Shown here: positions 1 to 9,124 of the stretch, in pieces
How the letters are laid out: the number at the start of each line of letters is the position of its first letter
Position numbering within the stretch: position 1 is the first letter of the stretch
Assembly: GCF_003576455.2 (NCBI RefSeq)
Contig: NZ_CP032869.1
Coordinates: 3,410,001 to 3,474,000, forward strand
Reading direction: 5' to 3'
Length of the DNA: 64,000 nucleotides
Origin: Mucilaginibacter celer
Lineage (GTDB): Bacteria > Bacteroidota > Bacteroidia > Sphingobacteriales > Sphingobacteriaceae
Program-made: the position numbers and the translations under genes
The notes under the pieces: model-generated
Database searches by the model: none
The model's input: only the letters and a program-made list of their open reading frames with translations
What the model was told of the DNA's origin: nothing

Positions 1-24
1 CAATATCAAACTATAGGCTAAGAA

Positions 25-1503
25 ATGGGAAAACCTACAGGATTTCAGGAGTTTAATCGTGAACTACCTTCAAAAGTTCCGGCTGCTGAACGCGTTAAAA
101 ATTATAACGAATTTGTAAATTTATACTCTGAAGAGAAGCTTAACCAGCAATCGGCAAGGTGTATGAATTGTGGGATCCCTTTTTGCCATTCGGGATGCCC
201 TTTGGGTAATATCATCCCTGAGTTTAACGATGCCGTGTATCGTAAAAACTGGGAAGAAGCTTACCATATATTATCGTCAACCAATAACTTCCCCGAGTTT
301 ACAGGCCGGATCTGCCCCGCCCCATGCGAATCGGCATGTGTGTTAGGCATCAACAAGCCGCCTGTTGCTATCGAGGAAATTGAGCGCCATATCATCGAGA
401 TCGCTTACGAGAAAAAACTGGTTAAGCAAACCGCTCCGCTAATTAAAACCGGCAAAAAAGTAGCCGTGGTAGGTTCTGGCCCTGCGGGCCTTGCCGCTGC
501 AGCACAGCTGGTAAAAGTAGGCCACACCGTTACCGTTTACGAACGTGACGACCGTGCAGGTGGTTTATTACGCTACGGTATTCCTGACTTTAAGTTAGAG
601 AAATGGGTAGTAGAACGCCGCATCGAAGTAATGGAGAAAGACGGTGTTGTATTTAAATACAACAGCGAAGTTGGTGTAAACGTAGCAGCCGATGAGCTGG
701 TACGTAACAACGATGCCGTGATCCTTGCCGGTGGTTCAACCATCCCGCGTAACCTGAACATTCCGGGTCGCGAGTTGAAAGGTATCCACTTTGCTATGGA
801 TTTCCTGAAACAACAAAACAAACGTGTAAGCAATATTGATGTTACTGCCGAGGATATCCTTGCTACAGGTAAAGATGTAGTTGTTATTGGCGGTGGTGAC
901 ACCGGATCGGACTGTGTGGGTACTTCAAACCGCCAGGGTGCTGCATCTATCAAGCAATTTGAGGTGATGTTCCAGCCGCCTGCACAGCGTACACAGCACA
1001 TGCCGTGGCCTACTTACCCAATGGTACTGAAAACCACCAGCTCGCACGAAGAAGGTGCCGACCGTTTCTGGGGTGTTAACACCCTGGAGTTCCTTGGCGA
1101 CGAGGAAGGTAACCTGCGCGCCCTGAAAGTGGTTGATGTTGAGTGGGAACAGGATTTTATGGGCCGTCCGGTTAAATTTAATGTAGTTGAAGGTTCGGAA
1201 CGTGAAATTCCTTGTCAGCGTGTATTCCTGGCTATGGGCTTTTTACATCCACAGGCTGATACTTTCATCAGCCAGCTTGGTGTTGAGCTCGACGACCGTA
1301 AAAACGTAAAAGCTAAAGAAGGTGTTTACCGCACCAACGTAAGCAAAGTTTTTACAGCAGGCGATATGCGCCGCGGACAATCACTGGTGGTTTGGGCCAT
1401 CTCTGAGGGCCGCGAAGCCGCCCGCAAGGTTGATGAGTTTTTGATGGGCCACTCTTTACTGGAAAGTAAAGATGGGGTTAATCAGTTTGAGCAAGTATTT
1501 TAG
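25..1503 (+). CDS. gltD: Glutamate synthase, small (beta) subunit
   Basis: This is the NADPH-oxidising flavoprotein subunit of glutamate synthase. It passes electrons through Fe-S clusters to the large subunit for synthesis of glutamate from glutamine and 2-oxoglutarate in the cytoplasm. The N-terminal dicluster Fe-S domain has cysteines in [14 protein letters not shown] (residues 46-59) and [11 protein letters not shown] (about 96-105). A FAD Rossmann motif [13 protein letters not shown] lies near residue 150 and a second nucleotide motif [12 protein letters not shown] near 286. The length of 492 aa is normal for the family. It starts 24 bases into the window, so gltB is probably just upstream and outside view. 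A perfect 23-bp hairpin follows the stop. Confidence 0.96.
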   Translation: MGKPTGFQEFNRELPSKVPAAERVKNYNEFVNLYSEEKLNQQSARCMNCGIPFCHSGCPLGNIIPEFNDAVYRKNWEEAYHILSSTNNFPEFTGRICPAPCESACVLGINKPPVAIEEIERHIIEIAYEKKLVKQTAPLIKTGKKVAVVGSGPAGLAAAAQLVKVGHTVTVYERDDRAGGLLRYGIPDFKLEKWVVERRIEVMEKDGVVFKYNSEVGVNVAADELVRNNDAVILAGGSTIPRNLNIPGRELKGIHFAMDFLKQQNKRVSNIDVTAEDILATGKDVVVIGGGDTGSDCVGTSNRQGAASIKQFEVMFQPPAQRTQHMPWPTYPMVLKTTSSHEEGADRFWGVNTLEFLGDEEGNLRALKVVDVEWEQDFMGRPVKFNVVEGSEREIPCQRVFLAMGFLHPQADTFISQLGVELDDRKNVKAKEGVYRTNVSKVFTAGDMRRGQSLVVWAISEGREAARKVDEFLMGHSLLESKDGVNQFEQVF

Positions 1504-1547
1504 TGATTAGAGGTTGGAGATCAGAGGTTAGTTTCTTTTCTCCTTTT

Positions 1548-1597
1548 CTATAAAACCAACAAAGCCGGGCGTTTGCCCGGCTTTGTTGGTTTTATAG
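1548..1597. terminator. Bidirectional terminator between gltD and the TraB/GumN gene
   Basis: This is a perfect inverted repeat with two 23-bp arms (1548-1570 and 1575-1597) and a GTTT loop. The core is AAAGCCGGGC/GCCCGGCTTT, flanked by T-rich sequence on both strands. It sits between two convergent genes and ends 5 bp before the stop of the minus-strand gene, so it can serve both. Confidence 0.9.
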
Positions 1598-1602
1598 AAA
1601 TT

Positions 1603-4600
1603 CTACTCTACGTCTTTTGCCGAAGTTTGTAATTCTTCGTTCTGTTTCTTCAATTCAACTATCATCCTTTTGGCTTGCTTTTGCCAGGTTAAGCCTTTTT
1701 CGGCTTGTTCTTCATAGGCATGATAGCTGGTAAAGTCAAGTTTTGACGAACCGGGTGTGTAAGGACCGCTTATCGCCAGCTCGCGTAAATCCTCATCTTC
1801 AGAGTAAAGCTTATAGCTAAAAACATAAAACAGCTTGCCTTTATCAGTAATACTACCCAACAGCTTTAACTGTTCGGCGCTTTCATCTTCATCGTTTGCT
1901 ATGGCGTTTTGGTAAACACATAATTTGGCAAAGGCAGCCTGGGTTTTGTATTTGGCAGGTACCCGGGCCAGTTGTTTTGCTTTGCTAAGCTCCTCCATCA
2001 AATCGTACCGCTGAACCATGCTATCCAATAGTTTATTCAAAACAGCATCGCTAACGGGCAGCTTGTTTTCAATTCGGGTAGCCACAGCGGTTGGCAAATG
2101 CTTATTGATATCATTTCGTTTTAACAGTTTTGCGGTAAAAGTGCTTGTTATTGGCTGCCCCTTTACTTTTTTCATTAACGACAGGTAATAATAAACCGGC
2201 GTATACATATCCGTGGAGTTACTATCCGTTTTGCTCAGATACTTATCGAGATCGGCATTGGCAAAAGCCGTTATGTCATTAAAATGCGTACGGATCAGGT
2301 TATCATATTTCCCATCCTTTTCGCCCGCCATTGATTGAAAAACAGACAGCAGACTGGAGCGAAACTTTTGATTTTTTAAAAGCGGGATAATGCGATCATA
2401 GTTAGCCTGCACAAAATCAAGCGAATCATTAAGCGGCGCGAAGGTATCATAGTTGTACCTGGCTTTAAAAGCAGGACCACCGGTAAGCAGATCAAGATAT
2501 ACCGGGTATCCTTTCTTTTTATCGACATCAACTATCGTTTTCAATATCTGCGGCTTCATGTTATCATTAATATCAGCCCTTTTATACAATGCCGAAAGTA
2601 CTTCGATAGTCTTATCGTCATGCGTTTTATTTAGCACGTTAAGCAGCAACCGACCGGGGCCGCCGTACAGGCTATCGGCCGGATAACTGGTTTGCAGGCC
2701 TTTGTAAACATATGGCAGCTCATCCTTTTTAAAATCATAATACGCCAGGGCACCTTTTGCACCCTGATTCAAAACAGAATCCGCAGAAACGAGATCATTA
2801 ATTATCACAGCCGCTTTCGATGAACTTAAATCGATGGGTTGAGTATCGCGAACCTTTTTTAACGAATTAAAAAACTCATTGCTTGTTTCGCTAAATAATT
2901 CTTCATCAGCAATATGGGCTGTCATGTAAAAAAGATCGCCGTTATCAATAAACAGGCGTTCCCTTTTTTTATCCCCTGTTGATTTAGATTGCGAAATAAA
3001 CTCCCGGCCTGTAATATTATTAACCACGATAGTATCAACCTTTAAAAGCGTATCGGTATAAGGCACAAACTTCGGAATCAGCTTATTGTATACCGAATCG
3101 ACATGAGCTGCGCGGTAGTATTTGCTGATATTAGTATGCTCAACACCATAAACTCCGCCCGAGGCCGTATTGGTTGAATAAGCAGTTACCGAATTCTTCA
3201 GGAAAGATCTGTAATTGGCAACCGAATCCCTGATAAAGCGTAATTTTTCAAACGTGGTTACTGAAAAATCAGTACCCTCGAAATTATAGGTAGTAGCCTG
3301 GGGCTTTTTATAGGAAATCATTTTAAACGATTCCAGAAAATCATCGCCAGCCGGCAGCGGCTTTTCTTCCTCTATGTTCTGCTTCATTAATAAATAAGTG
3401 CGGTTGCCGCGTACCAAAAGGCGGAGGCGGCAATAATATTTATCTAAAAGCTTAAAGTCAACCTCGCGGCCCTCGTACCCGTCAACAACTATTTTGTGCG
3501 GTTTGCCAATCATGCTGCCTTTGCCCTTAAACTCGTTACCTATTGCATCAAACAGTTTATTTTTATCGGCCAGGTATGATCCTTTGGGGTAATCGTTATA
3601 ACGCACCAGGTAGGTCATCAGGTTAACGCTATCCATCGCCAGGTAAATTTTCATGCTGAAGGGTTCGCCTTGCCGGGCAATCGGGTTGGGTATATTTTTT
3701 ACAATCAGCTTTGGTTCTGACGGTAAATGCACGGCAAATGCGCCGGTATCATTTTTAAATGTGATCCACGCCGGATTTGCCTTTGGTGCTGTTTTAAATG
3801 TTTTAAACGAGTTAAAAAAGCGGTTGGCATAAGGTGTATATAAATTTTCGAGCTGGGTACCCGCGTATAACAGGTACAGAAAATTATTGCTGAATAATAC
3901 CCTGAGGCGTAAATAATCACCATTGGTGCGCATCAAAATCTCGGTGCCTTTAATGCCGTTTACCGCTACCGGTTTTTTGCTGACGATATGATTGTCCTGA
4001 TTTTTTTTAAATACATTAACCATGCTCTGCAGCACGGCATTTTCATCGGCCGGCTTGGTATCCGAACCTTTCAGGATAGCATAAGCACCGAAAAACACCT
4101 CGTTGGATATATCTGTATAAATTACGGATGGCAGTCCTAAAAAAATATTTGTTTTTTCGGGTGTAAACGGCAGTTCGAACGAGTAGCCGTTTTCGTTATC
4201 AACATAAGGTTTCCAGTTAAGTTTGGTGTAATCGGTATTGAAACGATTGGCAACACCTGTAAAATCGGCCTTTACGGGTTCTACGGTATAGCCGGTATTT
4301 CGCAATAACTCAATTAGCCCGTGCGGCCCCGGCAGGTGCGCGGCTCCAACAGCCGAAAACAGCGACTGGTTATGAATATGACTCACAATGCTGTTTAGCA
4401 TCACCTTGTTGCGGGCTATCAATTCATCGTCATTCAATTCGGAGAGACTTAAATATGCTGCAAGCTTGTTGAGATTACCGGTGCTGTATATTTTTATCAT
4501 TTCCTCCTCGCTGTTGATAATCTCTTTGTCGTTATCATCAACCAGGTTTTTAATTCTTTCCTTAATGTCTGAATTGGCGCCAAAATAGCCATCAAATTGC

Positions 4601-5160
4601 TGGGCAGCATTTTCAAGCCCGTAAATAGGTTTATTCATGCCATGGGCAACACCGTACAAAAAAGCATCGATAAATGTTTTTTTATCATCGGGGTTCTTTT
4701 TTTCGGGACGCATCACCGATTCCAGCTGCATCGGGTCGATATTACCCATTGCGTAGCCGTTTTTCTGTTTAAAACGTTTGGCAATTTTGGCATACTCTTC
4801 CGGCGAAAGCATATCACGCAGCCCGCGTCGCGACTCTTTGTCGGCAAGAGTTGCAAACATTTTGCTCATCAGCGTATCGGGATGTACCTCAAGCGCAAAC
4901 GTTTCACTTTTTTGTATAGCCAGCATTACCGAATCGCTAAAACCAAAAACGCGTTTATCCTTAACGTGCATGGTACCAAACAAGTACGATGGCTTTGTTA
5001 GCCCTTTGCCGCTAATGCGCCATAACAAAGTATAATCCTTTTTTTGTTGCTGCGCGATGACGGGCGAAATAAACAACAGTATCAATACAGCCGTCAATAA
5101 GCGTTTCAGACCTGCGGAAAATGAAAATGCAGAAAATTGTGATAAGTAAAATTTAACCAT
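1603..5160 (-). CDS. TraB/GumN family protein with long C-terminal extension
   Basis: The protein has 1185 aa and an N-terminal signal peptide (hydrophobic stretch, cleavage probably after VIA-Q near residue 36), so it is exported. Residues about 43-300 match the TraB/GumN fold: LLWRISGKGLTKPSYLFGTM with the GTMH motif, and the closing AVGAAHLPGPHGL...GYTVEPV motif. Related TIKI proteins are metalloproteases that use such GTxH/GxxH histidines. The remaining roughly 880 residues are unlike the usual 280-350 aa family length. They contain at least two similar segments (from about 320, YVDNENGYSFELPF, and about 463, WITFKNDTGAFAVHLP), then a helix-rich tail. Substrate unknown. It is transcribed alone, with a -7-like box upstream. 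Confidence 0.8.
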   Translation of the reverse strand: MVKFYLSQFSAFSFSAGLKRLLTAVLILLFISPVIAQQQKKDYTLLWRISGKGLTKPSYLFGTMHVKDKRVFGFSDSVMLAIQKSETFALEVHPDTLMSKMFATLADKESRRGLRDMLSPEEYAKIAKRFKQKNGYAMGNIDPMQLESVMRPEKKNPDDKKTFIDAFLYGVAHGMNKPIYGLENAAQQFDGYFGANSDIKERIKNLVDDNDKEIINSEEEMIKIYSTGNLNKLAAYLSLSELNDDELIARNKVMLNSIVSHIHNQSLFSAVGAAHLPGPHGLIELLRNTGYTVEPVKADFTGVANRFNTDYTKLNWKPYVDNENGYSFELPFTPEKTNIFLGLPSVIYTDISNEVFFGAYAILKGSDTKPADENAVLQSMVNVFKKNQDNHIVSKKPVAVNGIKGTEILMRTNGDYLRLRVLFSNNFLYLLYAGTQLENLYTPYANRFFNSFKTFKTAPKANPAWITFKNDTGAFAVHLPSEPKLIVKNIPNPIARQGEPFSMKIYLAMDSVNLMTYLVRYNDYPKGSYLADKNKLFDAIGNEFKGKGSMIGKPHKIVVDGYEGREVDFKLLDKYYCRLRLLVRGNRTYLLMKQNIEEEKPLPAGDDFLESFKMISYKKPQATTYNFEGTDFSVTTFEKLRFIRDSVANYRSFLKNSVTAYSTNTASGGVYGVEHTNISKYYRAAHVDSVYNKLIPKFVPYTDTLLKVDTIVVNNITGREFISQSKSTGDKKRERLFIDNGDLFYMTAHIADEELFSETSNEFFNSLKKVRDTQPIDLSSSKAAVIINDLVSADSVLNQGAKGALAYYDFKKDELPYVYKGLQTSYPADSLYGGPGRLLLNVLNKTHDDKTIEVLSALYKRADINDNMKPQILKTIVDVDKKKGYPVYLDLLTGGPAFKARYNYDTFAPLNDSLDFVQANYDRIIPLLKNQKFRSSLLSVFQSMAGEKDGKYDNLIRTHFNDITAFANADLDKYLSKTDSNSTDMYTPVYYYLSLMKKVKGQPITSTFTAKLLKRNDINKHLPTAVATRIENKLPVSDAVLNKLLDSMVQRYDLMEELSKAKQLARVPAKYKTQAAFAKLCVYQNAIANDEDESAEQLKLLGSITDKGKLFYVFSYKLYSEDEDLRELAISGPYTPGSSKLDFTSYHAYEEQAEKGLTWQKQAKRMIVELKKQNEELQTSAKDVE

Positions 5161-5190
5161 ATAATATTGTAACAGGGTTTAAGTAAGCTA

Positions 5191-5198
5191 CAAAGATA
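5191..5198 (-). promoter_or_regulatory. Putative Bacteroidetes -7 box for the TraB/GumN gene
   Basis: The minus strand reads TATCTTTG, an exact match to the Bacteroidetes TAnnTTTG consensus, 31 bp upstream of the ATG. No clear TTTG -33 box is visible, so this is a moderate call. Confidence 0.45.
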
Positions 5199-5253
5199 AG
5201 TGATTGTAACTTTACCTTTATACCGGGCGGATAACTTTATAAAAACATAACAT

Positions 5254-5306
5254 GGCAAAACAGAAAAAGGCATCTGAACTACTCAAATGCCTTTTTCTGT
5301 TTTGCC
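5254..5306 (-). terminator. Terminator of the ArsR-SRPBCC operon
   Basis: This is a perfect 20-bp inverted repeat (5254-5273 and 5287-5306) with a 13-nt loop, lying 8 bp beyond the stop of the minus-strand SRPBCC gene. The arm contains an A/T run (AGAAAAAGG/CCTTTTTCT), giving a strong hairpin. It also insulates the upstream end of the TraB/GumN gene. Confidence 0.85.
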
Positions 5307-5314
5307 AATCATTT

Positions 5315-5761
5315 CTAACTCTGCGCTAAATATCCGCTAAGCTTATCATCAAACAGCTGGCTCCATCCTTTAACAAAATCATCAAACGCAAACCATTTGA
5401 GCCCCTCCGGAAAATTCTCCAGGCCTTCGTGAATTAAAGTAAGCCAGGTTTTATCCTCCGCGGGTTCAAACTCAAAGCTAACATGGGTTTTAACCATTAA
5501 GCCTTTTTGTATTTGATCAATATCAAAAACCATATCATAGGCAATTTTCCTGAGTGGCACAACATTGGTTATTTTACAGCGATGGATGAAGTCGCGGCCA
5601 TCTATATGTCCCGGAAAACTGAATTCTGCACCCGCTTTGGGTTTAAAGCCAGGAATATCGAAATACCAGTTTTTCATACTCTCATTGTCGGTAAAAGCTT
5701 TCCACAGGCGTGTTACCGGCACATCAAAAAGGCGTTTAATAATAAGTGGTTGGTTTTTCAT
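5315..5761 (-). CDS. SRPBCC (AHSA1-like) domain protein
   Basis: This 148-aa single-domain protein has the Bet v1/START-like fold of the AHSA1 type. The start IIKRLFDVPVTRLWKAFTDNESMKNWYFD is the family hallmark (beta strand, then helix with W..WYFD), and the C-terminal helix FVKGWSQLFDDKLSGYL is typical. Such proteins usually bind small hydrophobic ligands, and here the ligand is unknown. It is the last gene of a three-gene operon, 11 bp after a second SRPBCC gene that follows an ArsR regulator. The paralogues share the pattern ERVY/KRLF-APV-VW..T.NE.MK.WYFD, so they arose by tandem duplication. Confidence 0.85.
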   Translation of the reverse strand: MKNQPLIIKRLFDVPVTRLWKAFTDNESMKNWYFDIPGFKPKAGAEFSFPGHIDGRDFIHRCKITNVVPLRKIAYDMVFDIDQIQKGLMVKTHVSFEFEPAEDKTWLTLIHEGLENFPEGLKWFAFDDFVKGWSQLFDDKLSGYLAQS

Positions 5762-5772
5762 GGCAGCTTATT

Positions 5773-6198
5773 TTATACCTTCTCCAAAAAATCTTTAAGC
5801 GAAATGCCGGTAATATGTGTCCAGCCGGCCACAAAGTTTTCTTTTTTGAAGGCATCAATCGGCGGAAATGTTTCTAAACCGGTATGGGTTAACACCAGTT
5901 TAGTTCCCTCTCCCTCAGGCGAAAGCTCCCAGGTAACTTCCGAATCCCCTTCATAGCCATCATAACGCCAGGTATAAGCTATAACGCTACCCTCAACTAC
6001 TTTGGTTACCCGGCACAGGTGGCGGTATTGAAACTTATCATCCCCGGCGGTAAACTCAAATTCAAAACCTACTTCGGGCTTAAATTCGGCCAGGTCAAAA
6101 TACCATTGCTTCATTTTTTCATTAACGGTGATGGCTTCCCACACTTTTTGAACGGGTGCCGCGTAAACGCGTTCAATTACAAAAGGTTGCGTACTCAT
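5773..6198 (-). CDS. SRPBCC (AHSA1-like) domain protein
   Basis: This is a 141-aa Bet v1-like protein, paralogous to its downstream neighbour. The N-terminal strand-helix VIERVYAAPVQKVWEAITVNE, the block WELSPEGEGTKLVLTHTGLE and the C-terminal helix FVAGWTHITGISLKDFL are diagnostic of AHSA1. The ATG overlaps the ArsR stop by 4 bp, so the two are translationally coupled. ArsR-AHSA1 pairs are widespread in bacteria, where the regulator commonly controls the partner. Ligand or substrate unknown. Confidence 0.87.
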   Translation of the reverse strand: MSTQPFVIERVYAAPVQKVWEAITVNEKMKQWYFDLAEFKPEVGFEFEFTAGDDKFQYRHLCRVTKVVEGSVIAYTWRYDGYEGDSEVTWELSPEGEGTKLVLTHTGLETFPPIDAFKKENFVAGWTHITGISLKDFLEKV

Positions 6199-6533
6199 AG
6201 CTTTTCGTTTTTATGGTTATCGTTGTTTTGTTCGTTAGTGAGAAATGCGTCAAGTGCATCCAGTTTTTGTGTCCAGAATTGGCGGTATTGCTCAGCCCAA
6301 TCGGTAACCTGCTTTAACTGCTGCAGGTTGGCATGGCAGTAACGCTCGCGCCCCTGCTGCTTAATCACCAGCAAACCACATTGGGTTAGTATTTTGATAT
6401 GCTTGGATACCGCCGGCCTGCTGATATCAAAATTATCGGCCACGGCATTAAGGTTCATGTTTTTATAGGCGATCAGATTAATGATTTCGCGACGGGTAGG
6501 ATCTGCAATGGCCTGGAATACGTCTCTGCGCAT
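6195..6533 (-). CDS. ArsR-family winged-helix transcriptional regulator
   Basis: This 112-aa protein starts MRRDVFQAIADPTRREIINLI, the classic ArsR opening. A helix-turn-helix follows (LNAVADNFDISRPAVSKHIKIL, about residues 28-50), then a wing (GLLVIKQQGRERYCHAN). It has no obvious metal-binding ELCVCDL motif, so it is probably a non-metal ArsR of the type paired with SRPBCC proteins. It is the first gene of the operon and overlaps the next by 4 bp. Three AACCnnnnnGTT-type sites surround its promoter, which suggests autoregulation. Confidence 0.9.
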   Translation of the reverse strand: MRRDVFQAIADPTRREIINLIAYKNMNLNAVADNFDISRPAVSKHIKILTQCGLLVIKQQGRERYCHANLQQLKQVTDWAEQYRQFWTQKLDALDAFLTNEQNNDNHKNEKL

Positions 6534-6536
6534 AAT

Positions 6537-6592
6537 AACCGAACAGTTATTTGAAACCGTTCGGTTACAAATTTAAATGAAACCTTTTGGTT
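6537..6592 (-). promoter_or_regulatory. ArsR operon promoter with three operator-like repeats
   Basis: Three related 12-mers occur just upstream of the arsR-type start: AACCGAACAGTT (6537-6548), AACCGTTCGGTT (6555-6566) and AACCTTTTGGTT (6581-6592). The last two lie in the longer context GAAACCnTTnGGTTAC and are 26 bp apart. A minus-strand TAAATTTG (6568-6575), matching the TAnnTTTG -7 consensus, sits between the second and third copies. The arrangement fits a self-repressing operator. The symmetric arms are AACC/GGTT, with the first copy degenerate in one arm. Confidence 0.6.
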
Positions 6593-6631
6593 ACGCAATA
6601 GTTTTTTGAAAATTTATTTCCCCCTTGCTAT

Positions 6632-7375
6632 CTATAGTTTAACCTTAACAGCTATGGTAGGATAATTCTGAAAAACATCTTCGGTTGTTACCACGTGATA
6701 AAACATATTGAGCCTGGCCCCTACTCCTACGGTATTATTGATGTTATACCACAATTGCGGCTCGCCAAAAAACGAGAGGCGTTTACCGCGTAAATTCCGT
6801 GTAAAATCATCACCTTGATTACGGTTAATGGTGTATACTTCAAAATCGCCTTTAAACTCCAGTTTATAGTTAAAAAAACCTTTGCCCCAATAAAATGAAT
6901 ACATAAAATCGTAACTGGGCTTTTCCAGCGCATTATAGGTATAACTCAGGCTGGTACTAAAGTATACTCCTGCCCACGCAAAACCGTAAGCAGGCCCCAG
7001 CGAAAACGCATTGGTTATGTAGTAACTGTAATGCTTGGGTTCGGTAACACCCAGGCCGCCGCTGTATTGAACGCTCAGGAACACATCGGGTTTCCAGAAC
7101 TTAAAACTTTGGGATACCTGGATAAATGATTTGCCGATATTGTTATCCGCTCCCTGCAAATCGGTTTGTACCTTTAAAAAGAATGCCCCCGGTTTTACCA
7201 ATGCCGAATCGCCTGGCTTTTTCATCGATTTAAAATACTCGAAGTATAAGGAGGGGAAATTTTTTGAGTTGCGGCCCGGATCTACCGTATGCCGCAGATC
7301 GTAATGCAACTGCAGGTTTTGCGCCAATGTGCCCTTTACAAGGAAACATAAAATAATAATGATCCTGAATTTCAT
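6632..7375 (-). CDS. DUF5020 family outer-membrane protein
   Basis: This 247-aa protein has a signal peptide (MKFRIIIILCFLVKGTLAQ). The mature part opens NLQLHYDLRH, typical of DUF5020, and is rich in alternating aromatic strands (YYITNAFSLGPAYGFAW, FYWGKGFFNYKLEFKGDFEVY), ending VKVKL as beta-barrels do. The family resembles small nucleoside-channel-like barrels, but its cargo is not established. The gene stands alone. The GTTTTTTTG tract before the start is not a clear promoter. Confidence 0.75.
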   Translation of the reverse strand: MKFRIIIILCFLVKGTLAQNLQLHYDLRHTVDPGRNSKNFPSLYFEYFKSMKKPGDSALVKPGAFFLKVQTDLQGADNNIGKSFIQVSQSFKFWKPDVFLSVQYSGGLGVTEPKHYSYYITNAFSLGPAYGFAWAGVYFSTSLSYTYNALEKPSYDFMYSFYWGKGFFNYKLEFKGDFEVYTINRNQGDDFTRNLRGKRLSFFGEPQLWYNINNTVGVGARLNMFYHVVTTEDVFQNYPTIAVKVKL

Positions 7376-7535
7376 CTGTTTTTTTGTTGATATTTATGAT
7401 CGGTTGATTTGAAAAACACGGTACCGGCAACCGTTTTGTAAATATCTTCAGGCTTATTTGAGCACGGCGGAAGCCGAACGGAAATGTGGCGTAAACCTTA
7501 ATTACAGCACACTACACACTGTTTATCAATAATTT

Positions 7536-8708
7536 ATGACCAATACGGATCTTTTGATTTTTTCGGGTTTATTTAAGCAGGCATATCAAAAATGCTTTGG
7601 TCATGCCATTGGTACCGCCATGACCGAAACCGAAAGCCGTATAATGGCCAACCAGGTTAATGAACTTACGGGCCTTAGCGTGGGCTGGAAAAGCATCAAA
7701 AATTATTCGTTTTTTGTTTTGGGCGGAGATACCGGGAAGCCTGAAAACCCTTCGGCAGCAACTCTCGATACCCTGGCACGCTATGTTTTAGGAGCACCTT
7801 ATACTACCGAACTTAAACGGAAGGATAACGAAAGCCATTATCCTTATTGGTTTATGTACCGGAAACAATTTCAGGCAATCCCGCCGGAAACGCATAAAAC
7901 ACCCAAACGGCTTGCCTGGAGTATCACCGGGTTAGTGGCTGTGATTAGCCTGATAGTTATTTTTATGATTACCCGTGAAAGCCGATCCGTAAACCAAACA
8001 TTTTACGATAATTTTAACGAGGTAAGCGATGCCGCGCTTCAAAGCAACAACTGGCTTGTACAGGCAAAGGACAATGCCCATTGGCACAGAAAAAACGAAA
8101 AGCCTAAAGCGCTTACCTTATTTACACTTGAAGGTGATAACTGGCCCGATACCTCAAAAAAGCCGGTTATCCAAAACCTGTTACTCCACCCTATAAAAAC
8201 CGATTGTTTTACTGCAGAGGTTCATCTCGATAATTTTATTCCGAAACAGGAATGGCAGCAGGCCGGGCTCCTGCTATTGGAAGATACCAGCCTTACCGGC
8301 AAAAGCATCAGGCTATCCTTAGCTTATAACGATTTTTTTGGCGGCTACAAACGCCCCCGCGAAATTTTGGTGCAGGCCATCACCTCGCTTGGCCCCGGCT
8401 TTGGTAAACCCGAAGAGATTGCGCACCACGTTGTATTTTACCCGGATAGCGCCGCTGCCAGCCCTGCCTTGTTCAAAAACCTGCTCAATTCGGCTTTGCG
8501 GATTGAAAAAAACGGCAGCAGGTTTCGCTTTTTATATGCCGGCGGGGAGGTACAAAACACTGCCTTTAAGGAAGTTGCCAGCCAGGATTTTGATATGACA
8601 CCCCGGTATATTGGCTTGTTTGCCATTAAAGGCTTTAAAAACGAGACAGAAGTAATCCCCGTACATTTTAAATTTTTCAGGCTGCAGGGTGGCCCATGCC
8701 AAAAGTAG
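7536..8708 (+). CDS. Single-pass membrane protein: HTH-like N-terminus and lectin-like C-terminus
   Basis: The function is not recognised. In this 390-aa protein, residues 1-115 form a soluble region with RIMANQVNELTGLSVGWKSI and PSAATLDTLARYVLG, a pattern resembling the degenerate HTH-like modules fused to other domains in Sphingobacteriia. One transmembrane helix (about 125-145, LAWSITGLVAVISLIVIFMI) follows. Residues about 155-390 resemble the concanavalin-like beta-sandwich at the C-terminus of GH43 xylosidases or DUF1349 (FNEVSDAALQSNNW..., WQQAGLLLLEDTS, FRLQG). The topology suggests a cytoplasmic N-terminus and a periplasmic sensing or binding domain. It is a monocistron. Confidence 0.6.
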   Translation: MTNTDLLIFSGLFKQAYQKCFGHAIGTAMTETESRIMANQVNELTGLSVGWKSIKNYSFFVLGGDTGKPENPSAATLDTLARYVLGAPYTTELKRKDNESHYPYWFMYRKQFQAIPPETHKTPKRLAWSITGLVAVISLIVIFMITRESRSVNQTFYDNFNEVSDAALQSNNWLVQAKDNAHWHRKNEKPKALTLFTLEGDNWPDTSKKPVIQNLLLHPIKTDCFTAEVHLDNFIPKQEWQQAGLLLLEDTSLTGKSIRLSLAYNDFFGGYKRPREILVQAITSLGPGFGKPEEIAHHVVFYPDSAAASPALFKNLLNSALRIEKNGSRFRFLYAGGEVQNTAFKEVASQDFDMTPRYIGLFAIKGFKNETEVIPVHFKFFRLQGGPCQK

Positions 8709-8824
8709 CAGCACTCACGCAATAGGTAATTTTACGTATCGAAAATTGGGTGATTATACCTATTTCGGAGTATTGTTATTTGCCATAATTTTATCTCACC
8801 TGATAATTTATAACAATTAGCACC

Positions 8825-9118
8825 ATGGCTGTACGTATAGTATGTATAAAAACCGACACCCGGCCGCACGATAATCCCTATGTGGCCATCGACTCGCTGG
8901 AATGGATAAACGAGCGCATTAATGTGAAAGGCATCACCGAAAGATCGAAACTTTACGATTGGATCAAGAACGAGGATGGTGAAGCTTATATTATAGATAA
9001 GCAAGGCAACAAAACAACCTTGATCCCGGCGGTATGCCCCGAGGGAAACAAATATGTAAAAACTGTTTATGACGAATCGGAACCCGACTACCTGCTGGGT
9101 TTGCCGGAGTGCGCCTGA
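8825..9118 (+). CDS. DUF3892 domain protein
   Basis: This is a 97-aa cytoplasmic protein. The opening MAVRIVCIKTD, then DNPYVAIDSLEWINE and GEAYIIDKQGNKTTLIPA, match the DUF3892 pattern (short proteins of unknown role in many bacteria). It ends with PDYLLGLPEC, a C-terminal block seen in this family. It is convergent with the CYTH gene, with only 6 bp between stops. Confidence 0.75.
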   Translation: MAVRIVCIKTDTRPHDNPYVAIDSLEWINERINVKGITERSKLYDWIKNEDGEAYIIDKQGNKTTLIPAVCPEGNKYVKTVYDESEPDYLLGLPECA

Positions 9119-9124
9119 TTGAAT

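Noticed and set aside
573..1001. 142-aa frame on the opposite strand of gltD
   Set aside because: It is the antisense of a highly conserved gene, with Ser/Thr/Arg-biased composition and no domain.
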